Source: Nocardioides panaciterrulae
GTDB taxonomy: Bacteria; Actinomycetota; Actinomycetes; Propionibacteriales; Nocardioidaceae
Reading direction: 5' to 3'
Length of the DNA: 64,000 nt
NCBI RefSeq assembly: GCF_013409645.1
Contig: NZ_JACCBG010000001.1
Location: 3,966,001-4,030,000, forward strand
Shown: piece after piece, positions 14,823-23,100 of the stretch
Layout of the letters: every line of letters starts with the position of its first letter
Position numbering within the stretch: position 1 is the stretch's first letter
The notes under the pieces: generated by a model
Databases searched by the model: none
What the model saw: the letters and a program-made list of their open reading frames with translations, nothing else
Told to the model about the DNA's origin: nothing
Translations under genes and position numbers: made by a program

Positions 14823-15620
14823 CTAGCTCCGGCCGAGCGCGTCGATCGCGGCCATGTCCTCATCGGTCAGGGTGAACCCGCCGACGTCGGCGTTCGACCG
14901 GATGCGCTCGGGGTTGACCGACTTCGGGATCACGACGACGCCGTGCTGGAGGTGCCAGCGGATGATCACCTGGGCAGGCGTCCGGCCGACCCGCTCGGCG
15001 ATCTCGCCGATGGTCGGGGCGTCGAGGGTGCCCCCGCGCAGGGCGCTGTAGCCCTCGAGCACCACGTCGCGCGCACGGTGCTCGGCCAGCGTCTCGGCGT
15101 CGAACAGCAGCGGGCTCCACTCGATCTGGTTCACCGCGGGACGCACCTCGGTGGCCTTGGTGACCTCGTCGAGGAGCGAGGTGTCGAAGTTGCTCACCCC
15201 GATCTCCCGGGCCAGGCCGGCCTCGCGGGCCTCGACGAACGCGCGCCACAGGTCGACGTTCTCCGACCCGCCGGCCGACCAGTGGATGAGCCACAGGTCG
15301 ACGTGGTCGGTCTGCAGGAGGTCGAGGCTCTCGCGCAGGGTCGCGAGCTCGCGTCCGGCCCGGTCGGGCGGGCACTTGGTGGTGAGGAAGACGTCGTCGC
15401 GGGCCACGCCGCTCTCCGACAGGGCGCGACCGACCTCGCCCTCGTTCCCGTAGACCGTGGCGGTGTCGAGATGCCGGTAGCCCGCCTCGAGAGCGGCCGA
15501 CGTCGCACGAACGGCGTCGTCGCCCTTGATCTGCCAGGTCCCGAAGCCGAGGAGCGGCATGCGGGCGCCGTTGGCGAGGCTGACGGTGGCGTCGGGGACC
15601 TGGGGGTCGGTGGCAGTCAT
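14823..15620 (-). CDS. Aldo/keto reductase
   Basis: A 265-residue NADPH-dependent TIM-barrel oxidoreductase. The catalytic tetrad is visible: Asp in HLDTATVYGNE near residue 51, the Tyr of the same motif, Lys in FLTTKCPP near 81, and His in LWLIHWSAG near 113. The NADP-phosphate binding IPKSVNPERIRSN lies near residue 232. It belongs to the 2,5-diketo-gluconate reductase-like group (AKR5-type) by length and motifs. The substrate is not known. It is in the same direction as the upstream VOC gene but 66 bases away. Confidence 0.92.
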   Translation of the reverse strand: MTATDPQVPDATVSLANGARMPLLGFGTWQIKGDDAVRATSAALEAGYRHLDTATVYGNEGEVGRALSESGVARDDVFLTTKCPPDRAGRELATLRESLDLLQTDHVDLWLIHWSAGGSENVDLWRAFVEAREAGLAREIGVSNFDTSLLDEVTKATEVRPAVNQIEWSPLLFDAETLAEHRARDVVLEGYSALRGGTLDAPTIGEIAERVGRTPAQVIIRWHLQHGVVVIPKSVNPERIRSNADVGGFTLTDEDMAAIDALGRS

Positions 15621-15686
15621 GCCGCGATGCTAGGCACCCGGACCCAACCGGCTGCACGGGTGCCGGGACGACGGCGCGCGCAGCCG

Positions 15687-16394
15687 CTACTCCTCGGCAT
15701 GGTCGATCACGCAGAACTCGTTGCCGTCCGGGTCGCGCAGCACGACGAGGTCGGCGCCGACGGCGTCGAGAGGGCGGGGCGGGCCCAGCACCTGGGTCGC
15801 ACCGAGGTCCACGAGGCGCGCCACCTGGCCGGCCGGGTCACAGGTGTGCAGGTCGAGGCGCAGCCGGACCGGCTCGCTCGCCGGGACACCGGCCGCCTGC
15901 AGCGAGAGCGGAGGCCCCTCACCGGCGGGGTCCAGCAGCACCGTGCAGTCCGGATCGGGCTCGGGGTCGCGGGGGAGGTAGGCGAGGGCCGCGGTCCAGA
16001 AGGCCACCGCGCGGGCCATGTCGCGGACCCCGACCACGACCGGGGCCAGGTGGAGGTCCCCGACGCCGCCCGCCGACTGCTCAGCGTCGACCTCGTCGAC
16101 CAGGCCCAGCGCCACGTCCACGGCCCGCCGCAGGTCCGAGCGGGGGCCGGGGGTGAACAGGTAGCGGTCGTCGACGAAGCAGTGCCAGCCGGGGGCGATC
16201 TCGCCGGCCCACCCCGCACCGTGCCACTGCAGCACCGCGCGCACCACCTCGGCGGGCTCCGTCTCGGTGGCGGCCACGCCGGTGGCGGGGTCGATCTTGG
16301 TCAGCGACCGGCCGCCGTCCCTCTCGACGTAGGCGGCCACCAGGGTCCGCGCCGCCAGGTCGCGCAGCAGGCTTCGTGCGATGTGGGGATCCAT
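15687..16394 (-). CDS. VOC family (glyoxalase-like) protein with N-terminal extension
   Basis: A 235-residue protein whose C-terminal 120 residues form a vicinal-oxygen-chelate domain, with HLAPVVVGVRDMARAVAFWTAA near residue 115 and the closing VLRDPDGNEFCVIDH. The N-terminal 105 residues are a separate domain with a WHGAGWAGEIAPGWHCFVDD stretch, not recognised here. VOC proteins bind metal and act as isomerases, dioxygenases or resistance proteins, and no specific role can be assigned. ATG at 16394 follows an AGAGGA ribosome-binding site. The gene is divergent from a DHA2 exporter. Confidence 0.82.
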   Translation of the reverse strand: MDPHIARSLLRDLAARTLVAAYVERDGGRSLTKIDPATGVAATETEPAEVVRAVLQWHGAGWAGEIAPGWHCFVDDRYLFTPGPRSDLRRAVDVALGLVDEVDAEQSAGGVGDLHLAPVVVGVRDMARAVAFWTAALAYLPRDPEPDPDCTVLLDPAGEGPPLSLQAAGVPASEPVRLRLDLHTCDPAGQVARLVDLGATQVLGPPRPLDAVGADLVVLRDPDGNEFCVIDHAEE

Positions 16395-16539
16395 GTCAGG
16401 TCCTCTCCTTCGCGAACCTTGTCGGTGCCCACTGCGCGAGAACCCATGCGGGGGTACGGGGTCGCGACCGTCCCACGGCACCGACGCCGTGGGTGGGCGC
16501 GCCTAGACTTGGCCGGACCCCCGAGCCAGGAGCACCGCC

Positions 16540-18081
16540 ATGTCTGCGACCAGCAAGACCGACCTGCCCGACCACATCGACGCCGCCGTCCTGAAGATCG
16601 CCGGCGTGGTGGTCCTCGGGGCGATCATGTCCATCCTGGACATCACGGTGGTCAACGTGGCGCTGCCGACGTTCCAGACGGTCTTCGGGTCCGACGGCAA
16701 CCCGATCGCCTACTCGACGGTCGCGTGGACGGTGACGGCGTACACGCTCGCGCTGGCCACGGTCATCCCGATGACCGGCTGGGCGGCCGACCGCTTCGGC
16801 ACCAAGCGGCTCTACATGACCGCGATCGCGCTGTTCGTCGGCGGCTCGGTGCTCTGCGCGGCCTCGTGGAGCATCGGCGCGCTGATCGGCTTCCGGGTGC
16901 TGCAGGGGCTCGGCGGCGGCATGCTGATGCCGCTCGGCATGACGATCATGACCCGGGCGGCGGGCCCGCACCGGATGGGCCGCCTGATGGCGATCCTCGG
17001 GGTCCCGATGCTGCTCGGGCCGATCCTCGGCCCGATCCTCGGCGGCTGGCTGATCGAGGTCGCGAGCTGGCACTGGATCTTCCTCATCAACGCCCCGATC
17101 GGCCTGGTCGCGCTGATCTACGCCTGGCGAGTGCTGCCCCGGGACACCCCGGAGCCGTCGGAGTCCTTCGACTTCCTCGGCATGGCGCTGATGTCGCCGG
17201 GGCTCGCGCTGTTCCTGTTCGGCGTCTCCTCGATCCCCTCCGAGGGCACCGCCGCGGCGCCGCGGGTCTGGATCTCGATGCTGATCGGCCTCGTGCTGAT
17301 GGTGCTCTTCGTCTTCCACTCCTTCCGCCCCGCGCACCCGCTCCTCGACCTGCGGCTGTTCCGGAACCGCAACCTCACGGTCTCGATCATCACGATGTTC
17401 CTGTTCGCCGCGGCCTTCTTCGGCGGGCTGCTGCTGGTGCCGACCTACTTCCAGGAGGTCCGCGGGGAGTCGACGCTGCAGGCCGGGCTGCTGGTGGCCC
17501 CGCAGGGCATCGGCGCGATGATCACGATGCCGATCGCGGGGTCCCAGGTGGACAAGCACCCCATCGGCCGGATCGTGCCGTTCGGGCTGGTCTTCATCCT
17601 GATCGGCATGTTCGGGCTGACCCAGATCACCGCGACCACGCCGTACCCGCTCATCATCGCCGAGCTGTTCGTGATGGGCCTGGGGATGGGCGCCACGATG
17701 ATGCCGCTGTTCACCTCCGCGCTGAAGACGCTGCGGGCCCACGAGGTCGCGCGCGGCTCGACGCTGCTGAACATCACCCAGCAGATCGCCAGCTCGGTCG
17801 GGGTCGCGACCATGTCGGTGCTGCTGACCAACCACCTCCAGGCCTCCTCGCTCGCCGGGCCGGCGATGGCGTCGTTGCGGAGCCCTGCCAACGCCACGGG
17901 CCTCTCGCCGGCCGCGATCGCGAAGGGGCTGGAGGACGCCGCCGCGGCGTTCGCCGACACCTACTGGGTGGCGTGGGTGCTGGTGCTGCTGACGGTGGTG
18001 CCGGCGCTGTTCCTGCCCCGCAAGCACGAGGAGATGCACGTGCTCGACGAGGAGAGCGTCCCGCCGGTCTCCGTGCACTGA
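16540..18081 (+). CDS. DHA2 family MFS multidrug efflux transporter
   Basis: A 513-residue membrane protein with 14 predicted helices. Motif D1 appears as LDITVVNVALPTFQ near residue 35, motif A as GWAADRFGTKRL near 80 and antiporter motif C as LGPILGPILGGW near 162. These features define the EmrB/QacA drug:H+ antiporter group. ATG at 16540 follows an AGGAG ribosome-binding site. It stands alone, divergent from the VOC gene. No local regulator is seen. It probably exports hydrophobic or cationic compounds; the substrate is not predictable. Confidence 0.92.
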   Translation: MSATSKTDLPDHIDAAVLKIAGVVVLGAIMSILDITVVNVALPTFQTVFGSDGNPIAYSTVAWTVTAYTLALATVIPMTGWAADRFGTKRLYMTAIALFVGGSVLCAASWSIGALIGFRVLQGLGGGMLMPLGMTIMTRAAGPHRMGRLMAILGVPMLLGPILGPILGGWLIEVASWHWIFLINAPIGLVALIYAWRVLPRDTPEPSESFDFLGMALMSPGLALFLFGVSSIPSEGTAAAPRVWISMLIGLVLMVLFVFHSFRPAHPLLDLRLFRNRNLTVSIITMFLFAAAFFGGLLLVPTYFQEVRGESTLQAGLLVAPQGIGAMITMPIAGSQVDKHPIGRIVPFGLVFILIGMFGLTQITATTPYPLIIAELFVMGLGMGATMMPLFTSALKTLRAHEVARGSTLLNITQQIASSVGVATMSVLLTNHLQASSLAGPAMASLRSPANATGLSPAAIAKGLEDAAAAFADTYWVAWVLVLLTVVPALFLPRKHEEMHVLDEESVPPVSVH

Positions 18082-18092
18082 ACCGGGCCGGG

Positions 18093-18098
18093 TGTCGG
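18093..18098 (+). promoter_or_regulatory. Candidate ECF42-type -35 element
   Basis: TGTCGG lies about 80 bases upstream of the DGPF gene. As remembered, ECF42 promoters use a TGTCGA-like -35 element, so this could be the autoregulated promoter of the pair. No matching -10 element was fixed with confidence. Confidence 0.25.
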
Positions 18099-18174
18099 AT
18101 CGACGCGACGCAGTTCGTTGCAGGGGTGAGCGGACGCCCACCAGGGGCGGCCCCGATCACAGGAGATGATCTGG

Positions 18175-18498
18175 ATGAAGTACCTGGTTTCCGTGATCGA
18201 TGACGGCACCGGCCGGGCCACCCCGACCGAGGAGGCCGACATCGACGCGTTCAACGACCGGCTCCGGACCGACGGCCACTGGGTCTTCGCCGGCGGTCTC
18301 GGCTCGCCCGACCCGGCCACCGTCGTCGACAACCGGGGCGCCGAGCCGGTGTTCACCGACGGCCCGTTCGTAGAGGCGAAGGAGCACCTCGCCGGCTTCT
18401 GGATCATCGAGGCCGCCGACCTCGACGTGGCGCTGAAGCTCGCAGCCGACGGCTCGAAGGCCTGCAACCGGAAGATCGAGGTGCGTCCGTTCCTGTGA
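18175..18498 (+). CDS. DGPF-domain (YciI-related) protein, partner of ECF42 sigma factor
   Basis: A 107-residue YCII-like protein with the diagnostic DGPFVEAKEHLAGFWIIEA segment near residue 66. Such DGPF proteins are encoded next to ECF42 sigma factors in many actinobacteria, and their role is unclear. ATG at 18175 is preferred to the ATG at 18166, which directly abuts the AGGAG site. The gene overlaps the downstream sigma-factor gene by four bases (GTGA), so the two are co-translated. The conserved pairing supports a functional link, possibly a target or modulator of the sigma factor. Confidence 0.88.
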   Translation: MKYLVSVIDDGTGRATPTEEADIDAFNDRLRTDGHWVFAGGLGSPDPATVVDNRGAEPVFTDGPFVEAKEHLAGFWIIEAADLDVALKLAADGSKACNRKIEVRPFL

Positions 18499-19724
18499 AC
18501 GGCGACGGGGTCCGGGAGGTGATCATCCGGACCCACCACGAGGAGTGGGCGCGGGTGGTCGCCGCCCTGACCAGGCGTTTCGGTGACCTCGACATCGCCG
18601 AGGAGGCGGCCGCCGAAGCCTTCGCCACCGCCGTCGAGCGGTGGCCGGCCGACGGCGTACCCCCCAACCCCGGCGCCTGGCTGACCACCACCGCCAACCG
18701 GAAGGCCATCGACCGGATCCGGCGCGAGAGCAAGCGCGCCGACAAGCAGCGGGAGGCGCAGATGTCCTACGACGAGCCGCCCCGGCCCGCCGGGGCCATC
18801 GAGGACGAGCGGCTCCGGCTGATCTTCACCTGCTGTCACCCGGCGCTCGCGATGGAGGCCCGGGTGGCGCTGACGCTGCGCCTCCTGGGCGGCCTGACCG
18901 TGCCCGAGATCGCCCGCGCCTTCCTGGTGCAGGAGGCCACGATGGGACGGCGGATCACCCGCGCGAAGGCCAAGATCAAGGCCACCCGCCTCCCCTACCG
19001 GGTGCCTGGCGCCGAGGACCTGCCGGCCCGCGTCACCGGCGTGCTCGCCGTGCTCTTCCTCGTCTTCAACGAGGGCTACCTGGCCAGCGGCCCCGACACC
19101 GATCCGGTACGTCGGGACCTGACCGCCGAGGCGATCCGGCTCACTCGCATGGTGCGGGCCCTCCTGCCCGAGGACGGCGAGGTGGCCGGGCTGCTGGCGC
19201 TGATGCTGCTCACCGAGGCCCGTCGCACCGCCCGGGTCTCGGCGAGCGGCGAGCTGGTCACCCTGGACGAGCAGTACCGGGACCTCTGGGACGCGGCCCT
19301 GATCGCCGAGGGACATCGGCTGGTGCGCGACCGCCTGGCCTCCGGGGTCGCTCCGGGCCGCTACCAGATCCTCGCCGCGATCAACGCCGTGCACACGTCC
19401 GCCCGCGACGCACGCGACACCGACTGGTCGCAGGTCGTCGCCCTCTACGACCAGCTCGTCCGCCTGCACCCCACGCCGATCGTCGCCCTCAACCGGGCCG
19501 TCGCGGTGGGCGAGCTCGACGGCCCGGAGCCGGCGCTGGCGCTCGTCGACCGACTCCGGGACCAGCTGGCCGGCTATCACGCCTTCCACGCGACCCGCGC
19601 CGACCTGTTGCGCCGGCTGGGCCGCCCTCAGCAGGCGCGCGCGGCGTACGACGAGGCCATCGCGCTGGCGGGGAACACCGCCGAGACCGCCTACCTGACC
19701 CGCCGACGCGACCAGCTGGGGTAG
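18495..19724 (+). CDS. ECF42-type RNA polymerase sigma factor with C-terminal extension
   Basis: A 409-residue sigma factor. Region sigma2 covers about residues 10-75 (WARVVAALTRRFGDLDIAEEA), and region sigma4 about 110-165, with LRLLGGLTVPEIARAFLVQE as helix-turn-helix. The remaining 230 residues are an all-helical TPR-like/DUF6596 extension typical of group ECF42. In this group no anti-sigma factor is encoded nearby, and the extension is thought to control activity. GTG at 18495 overlaps the DGPF gene. The genes it transcribes beyond its own operon are unknown. Confidence 0.92.
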   Translation: MNGDGVREVIIRTHHEEWARVVAALTRRFGDLDIAEEAAAEAFATAVERWPADGVPPNPGAWLTTTANRKAIDRIRRESKRADKQREAQMSYDEPPRPAGAIEDERLRLIFTCCHPALAMEARVALTLRLLGGLTVPEIARAFLVQEATMGRRITRAKAKIKATRLPYRVPGAEDLPARVTGVLAVLFLVFNEGYLASGPDTDPVRRDLTAEAIRLTRMVRALLPEDGEVAGLLALMLLTEARRTARVSASGELVTLDEQYRDLWDAALIAEGHRLVRDRLASGVAPGRYQILAAINAVHTSARDARDTDWSQVVALYDQLVRLHPTPIVALNRAVAVGELDGPEPALALVDRLRDQLAGYHAFHATRADLLRRLGRPQQARAAYDEAIALAGNTAETAYLTRRRDQLG

Positions 19725-19734
19725 CGAGGCCCGG

Positions 19735-21381
19735 TCAGAACGTGTCCCGCCGGCGCAGCGGCCGCGGCCGGCCGTCCGGGTCGTGCAGCGCGAGGTACGA
19801 CGGCAGCGCCAGCGCCGCCGCGAGCGGACGCAGGCGGGGCGTCTGCAGCGAACGGAGCCGGCCCGGCGGTCGCGGCCCTCGACACCCGCCCTCGTGCCAG
19901 GCGTCGAGAGCACGCGCGGTCGCGGCGTACTGCTCGAACATGCCGGCCGGGTCGACGCAGTCGGCCATCACCCGCAGCAGCGAGGCGTCCTCGTCCTCGT
20001 CGACCCGGGCGTCGAACGGGCGGTCCAGGTGCTCCGCGGCCAGGGACAGCCGGAGCCGCAGCGGATAGGCCCCGTGCATCCCGCCGTCCTCGTCGCGGTG
20101 GACGGCGCGGTCGACGACGGTCGCGGACAGCTCCGAGTCGTGGGTCCACGACCGGCGGTTGAAGTTGTCGGAGCCGACGGACACCCACAGGTCGTCGACG
20201 ACGCAGACCTTGGCGTGCACGTACACCGGCGTGCCGGCGTGGTTCTCGAGGCCGTAGAACGCCACCCGCCCGCGGCCGGCCTTCGTCATCTCGGCCATCG
20301 CCCGGCGCCGGCCGAGCAGCTGCGGCGGACGCGACAGGCCGGCCAGGTCCGGGTGCAGCGGCACGACGGCGATCACGTGCAGGCCGGGATCGCGACGCAG
20401 GGCCTCGGTGAACAGATCACCCACGTGGTCGCCCCACAGGTACTGGTCCTCGACGTACACGAGCCGCTGCGCCTGCCCGAGCGCCTTGACGTAGCCCCGG
20501 GCCACGCTGCGCTCCCCGCCCCTGGCGAACGGGTAGTCCCGGCCGTGCCGCAGGTTGGGATAGGTGCGCAGGATCTGGACGACGTGCGTGCCGCCCTCGA
20601 CCGGGGGAGGCGGCGGCGCCTGCGCCGGCAGCGGGTCGGGCGAGGTGTCCAGGTCGCGGACCCGGTCCATGAACATGCGCACGGGGTTGCGGCTCAGCGG
20701 GGTCGGGTCCTCCCACCGCTCCCGGAACACGGTCTCCACGTCGAAGACGGCCGGTCCCTGGATCGCGGCCATCACGTCGTGCCACGGCGGGGTGGGGCCG
20801 TACTCCTTCGCGAGGTCCATGGCCTGCGGGTCACCGTGGTGGTCGGCGTCGTCGCGGCGCGAGTGGCACAGGTCGATCCCGCCGACGAAGGCGATGTCTC
20901 GCGACGGCTCCCCACGGTGCCGGATCACCACGAACTTCTGGTGGTGCGAGCCGCCGGTCCGCACCCGCATGTCCAGCAGGGCCTCGGCCCCCCGCTGCTG
21001 CAGCTGCTGCCCCAGCCGTCGGTTCTGCCGCGCGGTGAACCCGAGCTTCTCCCAGTGCGAGCGCCACACGAGACCGCGCACGTCGACGCCCCGCTCGTCC
21101 GCGCGGCCCAGCACCTCGGCGACCTCGCTGCCCGGCTCCCCGGTCAGGCGCTCGTCCGCGTCGCCCTGCCAGTCGGTGAAGAGCACCAGGTCACCGGCGC
21201 GGGTGGCCTCGAGGCGCTCGTAGAGCTCGGCGAAGTAGGTCGCCCCGTGCACGAGCGCGCGGACCAGGTTGCCCTCCGACCACGCCTGCTCCCCCGGGTG
21301 CTGCGCGTCGATCCGCGTGCTGTGGTTGTCCCGCTCCCCCTTGGTCAGCAGCCAGCCGGTCGGCGTCCACTCGTCTTCCAT
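19735..21381 (-). CDS. Phospholipase D-like domain protein
   Basis: A 548-residue protein with two HKD-type regions. The first, GGSHHQKFVVIRHRGEP near residue 150, has His and Lys but Arg where the canonical Asp stands; an Asp follows in SRDIAFVGG, as in related proteins I recall. The second, VYVHAKVCVVDDLWVSVGSDN near residue 400, is fully canonical. The pair would form one active site for phosphodiester cleavage or transfer, as in phospholipase D or cardiolipin synthase. No signal peptide or membrane helix is seen, so it may act at the inner membrane face. The end is convergent with the sigma-factor gene. The start at 21381 (ATG) could instead be GTG at 21390. Confidence 0.85.
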   Translation of the reverse strand: MEDEWTPTGWLLTKGERDNHSTRIDAQHPGEQAWSEGNLVRALVHGATYFAELYERLEATRAGDLVLFTDWQGDADERLTGEPGSEVAEVLGRADERGVDVRGLVWRSHWEKLGFTARQNRRLGQQLQQRGAEALLDMRVRTGGSHHQKFVVIRHRGEPSRDIAFVGGIDLCHSRRDDADHHGDPQAMDLAKEYGPTPPWHDVMAAIQGPAVFDVETVFRERWEDPTPLSRNPVRMFMDRVRDLDTSPDPLPAQAPPPPPVEGGTHVVQILRTYPNLRHGRDYPFARGGERSVARGYVKALGQAQRLVYVEDQYLWGDHVGDLFTEALRRDPGLHVIAVVPLHPDLAGLSRPPQLLGRRRAMAEMTKAGRGRVAFYGLENHAGTPVYVHAKVCVVDDLWVSVGSDNFNRRSWTHDSELSATVVDRAVHRDEDGGMHGAYPLRLRLSLAAEHLDRPFDARVDEDEDASLLRVMADCVDPAGMFEQYAATARALDAWHEGGCRGPRPPGRLRSLQTPRLRPLAAALALPSYLALHDPDGRPRPLRRRDTF

Positions 21382-21466
21382 AGAACTCACCCGCCCAGCA
21401 TGCCCGGCCCGGGGCTGCGGCACTCCCGGGGCCGGCATGCCGCAGCCGGCGGGGTTCACGAATCTG

Positions 21467-21820
21467 TCAGCCGGGCAGCCGGTCGCCGCGCCGCTCGACC
21501 AGCACCGCGGGCGCGGTGAGCCGCCACGCCTCGAAGGCGAGCTCGGCCAGCTCGTCACGCTCGACGCCGGCCAGCCGGACCACCACCCAGCCGAAGCCAC
21601 GCGTCGTGAACTGCACCTCGAACGTCTCCGGGCGCTCGGCGACCAGGGCGAGCTGTTCGGCGAGGGTCTGCTTGAGCCCCACCGTGCCGGTGGGCTCCCA
21701 GAGGTAGCCGAACGTGTGGCCGCTCACCGCCATCCGCCAGTAGCGGCCGTTATCGGCACGGGTGACCTCCGGCAGCTGGTCGGCCAGCTCGAAGAAGTCC
21801 GCGATGCTGCAGCCGGTCAC
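21467..21820 (-). CDS. MmcQ/YjbR family protein
   Basis: A 117-residue protein of the MmcQ/YjbR family, which has a CyaY-like fold and is often annotated as DNA-binding without proof. Features are FELADQLPEVTRADN at the start, the RMAVSGHTFGYL strand and the GFGWVVVRLAGVERDELAELA C-terminal part. GTG at 21820 follows an AGGA site. It is upstream of the phospholipase D-like gene in the same direction, with an 85-base gap. A second member of the family lies at 28089-28391. Confidence 0.8.
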   Translation of the reverse strand: MTGCSIADFFELADQLPEVTRADNGRYWRMAVSGHTFGYLWEPTGTVGLKQTLAEQLALVAERPETFEVQFTTRGFGWVVVRLAGVERDELAELAFEAWRLTAPAVLVERRGDRLPG

Positions 21821-21882
21821 CCGGTCATCCTGCCAGCACCTGCCGACGTAGGCTCACGACGCCGAGACGACAGGAGTGCGAC

Positions 21883-22224
21883 ATGGTGGCGAGCCGAACC
21901 GCTCGGGAGAAGAAGGCGGCGGCCGAGGCCGGCCCGCTGGCGCGGGTGAAGATCGACCTGGGCGCGGACCAGCAGTTCGTCTACAAGATCAGCTGCACGA
22001 CCTGCGTCCTCAAGGGCGACCGCAGCTGGTCGGCCTACCGTCCCGGCGACGACAACGGCTTCATGGCCGCGATGGACCGCTGGATCTTCCACCTGCACGA
22101 GAAGCATCCCGACGCCGAGGCGCCGTGCCTGGCCTTCCTGCCGGCCGCCCAGCAGCGCCTCCACGAGCGGCGCGAGCAGCGGGCGGCCGACCCGACCGCC
22201 GTCCCCGACGAGAACGCCACCTGA
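21883..22224 (+). CDS. Small Cys/His-containing protein of unknown function
   Basis: A 113-residue soluble protein not recognised as a known family. It has a basic N terminus (SRTAREKKAAAEAG), then a CTTC pair at the end of a predicted strand (ISCTTCVLKG) and an HLHEKHPDAEAPC segment about 50 residues later. The CxxC plus HxxxH arrangement could bind zinc, but this is only inference. The C terminus is Arg-rich and helical. It is preceded by a weak ribosome-binding site (AGGAGTGCGAC before ATG). It is not in an operon. Confidence 0.65.
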   Translation: MVASRTAREKKAAAEAGPLARVKIDLGADQQFVYKISCTTCVLKGDRSWSAYRPGDDNGFMAAMDRWIFHLHEKHPDAEAPCLAFLPAAQQRLHERREQRAADPTAVPDENAT

Positions 22225-22345
22225 GGAGTCCGGACCTCGGTCACGTTCATCCGGGCAAGGAGGCGCGCAACGGCGACTGAGCCTCCGGGTGGCTGAGTCG
22301 TTCCTCCCCGGCCATGGACGGAGTATCGCCCGGCCGTCGGCCGGG

Positions 22346-22687
22346 TCACCAGCCGAGCTCGCGCAGCCGCGCGTCCCCGATGCCGAAGTGGTGGCCGACC
22401 TCGTGGACCACGGTCCGGCGAACCTGCTCCACGACCTCGTTCTCGGTGCCGCAGACCGCACAGATCGCGCGGCGGTAGATCGTGATCCGGTCGGGGAGGG
22501 CGCCGGCGTACGCCGTGGTGCGGCTGGTCAGGGGGATGCCGCGGTAGAGGCCCAGCAGGCCCGGCGGCCCGGGACCGTGCTCCACGGTCACGGCGACGTT
22601 GTCCATGAGCTCGCCGAGCTCCGCAGGCAGCCCGTCGAGCGCCTCCGTGACCATCTCCTCGAACCGCTCGGGAGCGACCTCGACCAT
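22346..22687 (-). CDS. Metallopeptidase family protein (zincin-like)
   Basis: A 113-residue minimal zincin with the motif HEVGHHFGIGD near residue 95, where HExxH binds the metal and a downstream Asp completes the site. The N terminus, FEEMVTEALDGLPAELGELMDNVAVTVE, matches the Zincin_1 (PF06262) family, which is conserved in actinobacteria. Paired cysteines in ICAVCGTENEVV near residue 78 are typical too. Substrates are unknown. Convergent genes leave about 120 bases downstream without a gene. Confidence 0.9.
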   Translation of the reverse strand: MVEVAPERFEEMVTEALDGLPAELGELMDNVAVTVEHGPGPPGLLGLYRGIPLTSRTTAYAGALPDRITIYRRAICAVCGTENEVVEQVRRTVVHEVGHHFGIGDARLRELGW

Positions 22688-22723
22688 GGGTCCGATTCTC
22701 CGCCAAGCCCCCAGGAACCCCGG

Positions 22724-22741
22724 GGCCCCGGACCCGGGGCC
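22724..22741 (-). terminator. GC-rich hairpin after a small membrane-protein gene
   Basis: GGCCCCG at 22724-22730 pairs with CGGGGCC at 22735-22741 across a four-base loop. It lies just past the stop codon of the minus-strand gene at 22764-23012 and may end its transcript. There is no U tract. Confidence 0.4.
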
Positions 22742-22763
22742 TCCGGACCCCGGGAGCCGCCGG

Positions 22764-23012
22764 CTAGAACGCCACGAACCAGGCGGCCGCGGTCACGACC
22801 GTGCCGAGCAGCAGGCCGACGCCGAACCAGTGCCACTCCGGCACCGCCCACAGCATGCAGGCGATCAGGCCCGCGGCGATCCCGCCGACCGCGACCCCGA
22901 GCAGCAGGTCGTTGACCCAGGCGAGGAAGACCAGGGTGCCGGCCAGGACGCCCGCCAGCACGCCGGCGACGGGGCCAGCCGGCCGGCTACCTACCGTCCT
23001 GGGTGTCGTCAC
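22764..23012 (-). CDS. Small integral membrane protein of unknown function
   Basis: An 82-residue protein with about three hydrophobic segments: GPVAGVLAGVLAGTLVFLAW, LLGVAVGGIAAGLIACMLWA and GVGLLLGTVVTAAAWFVAF. Charged residues are limited to the N terminus and short loops. The composition and length fit a small actinobacterial membrane protein; no family is recognised. GTG at 23012 is the only reasonable start. It is divergent from the secreted protein gene at 23101. Confidence 0.65.
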   Translation of the reverse strand: MTTPRTVGSRPAGPVAGVLAGVLAGTLVFLAWVNDLLLGVAVGGIAAGLIACMLWAVPEWHWFGVGLLLGTVVTAAAWFVAF

Positions 23013-23100
23013 AGCTCGATCATGCCGCGTTCCTCATGTTCGCGTCGCGACGGACCGATAGAGCCCTTGGAACCACTGCCGGTCGTCTTGGGAGTTCGTC

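Noticed and set aside
14811-18203. Very long open frame (1130 codons) on the plus strand
   Set aside because: It runs antisense to the aldo/keto reductase and VOC genes and in a shifted frame through the DHA2 gene. It is a shadow caused by high GC content.
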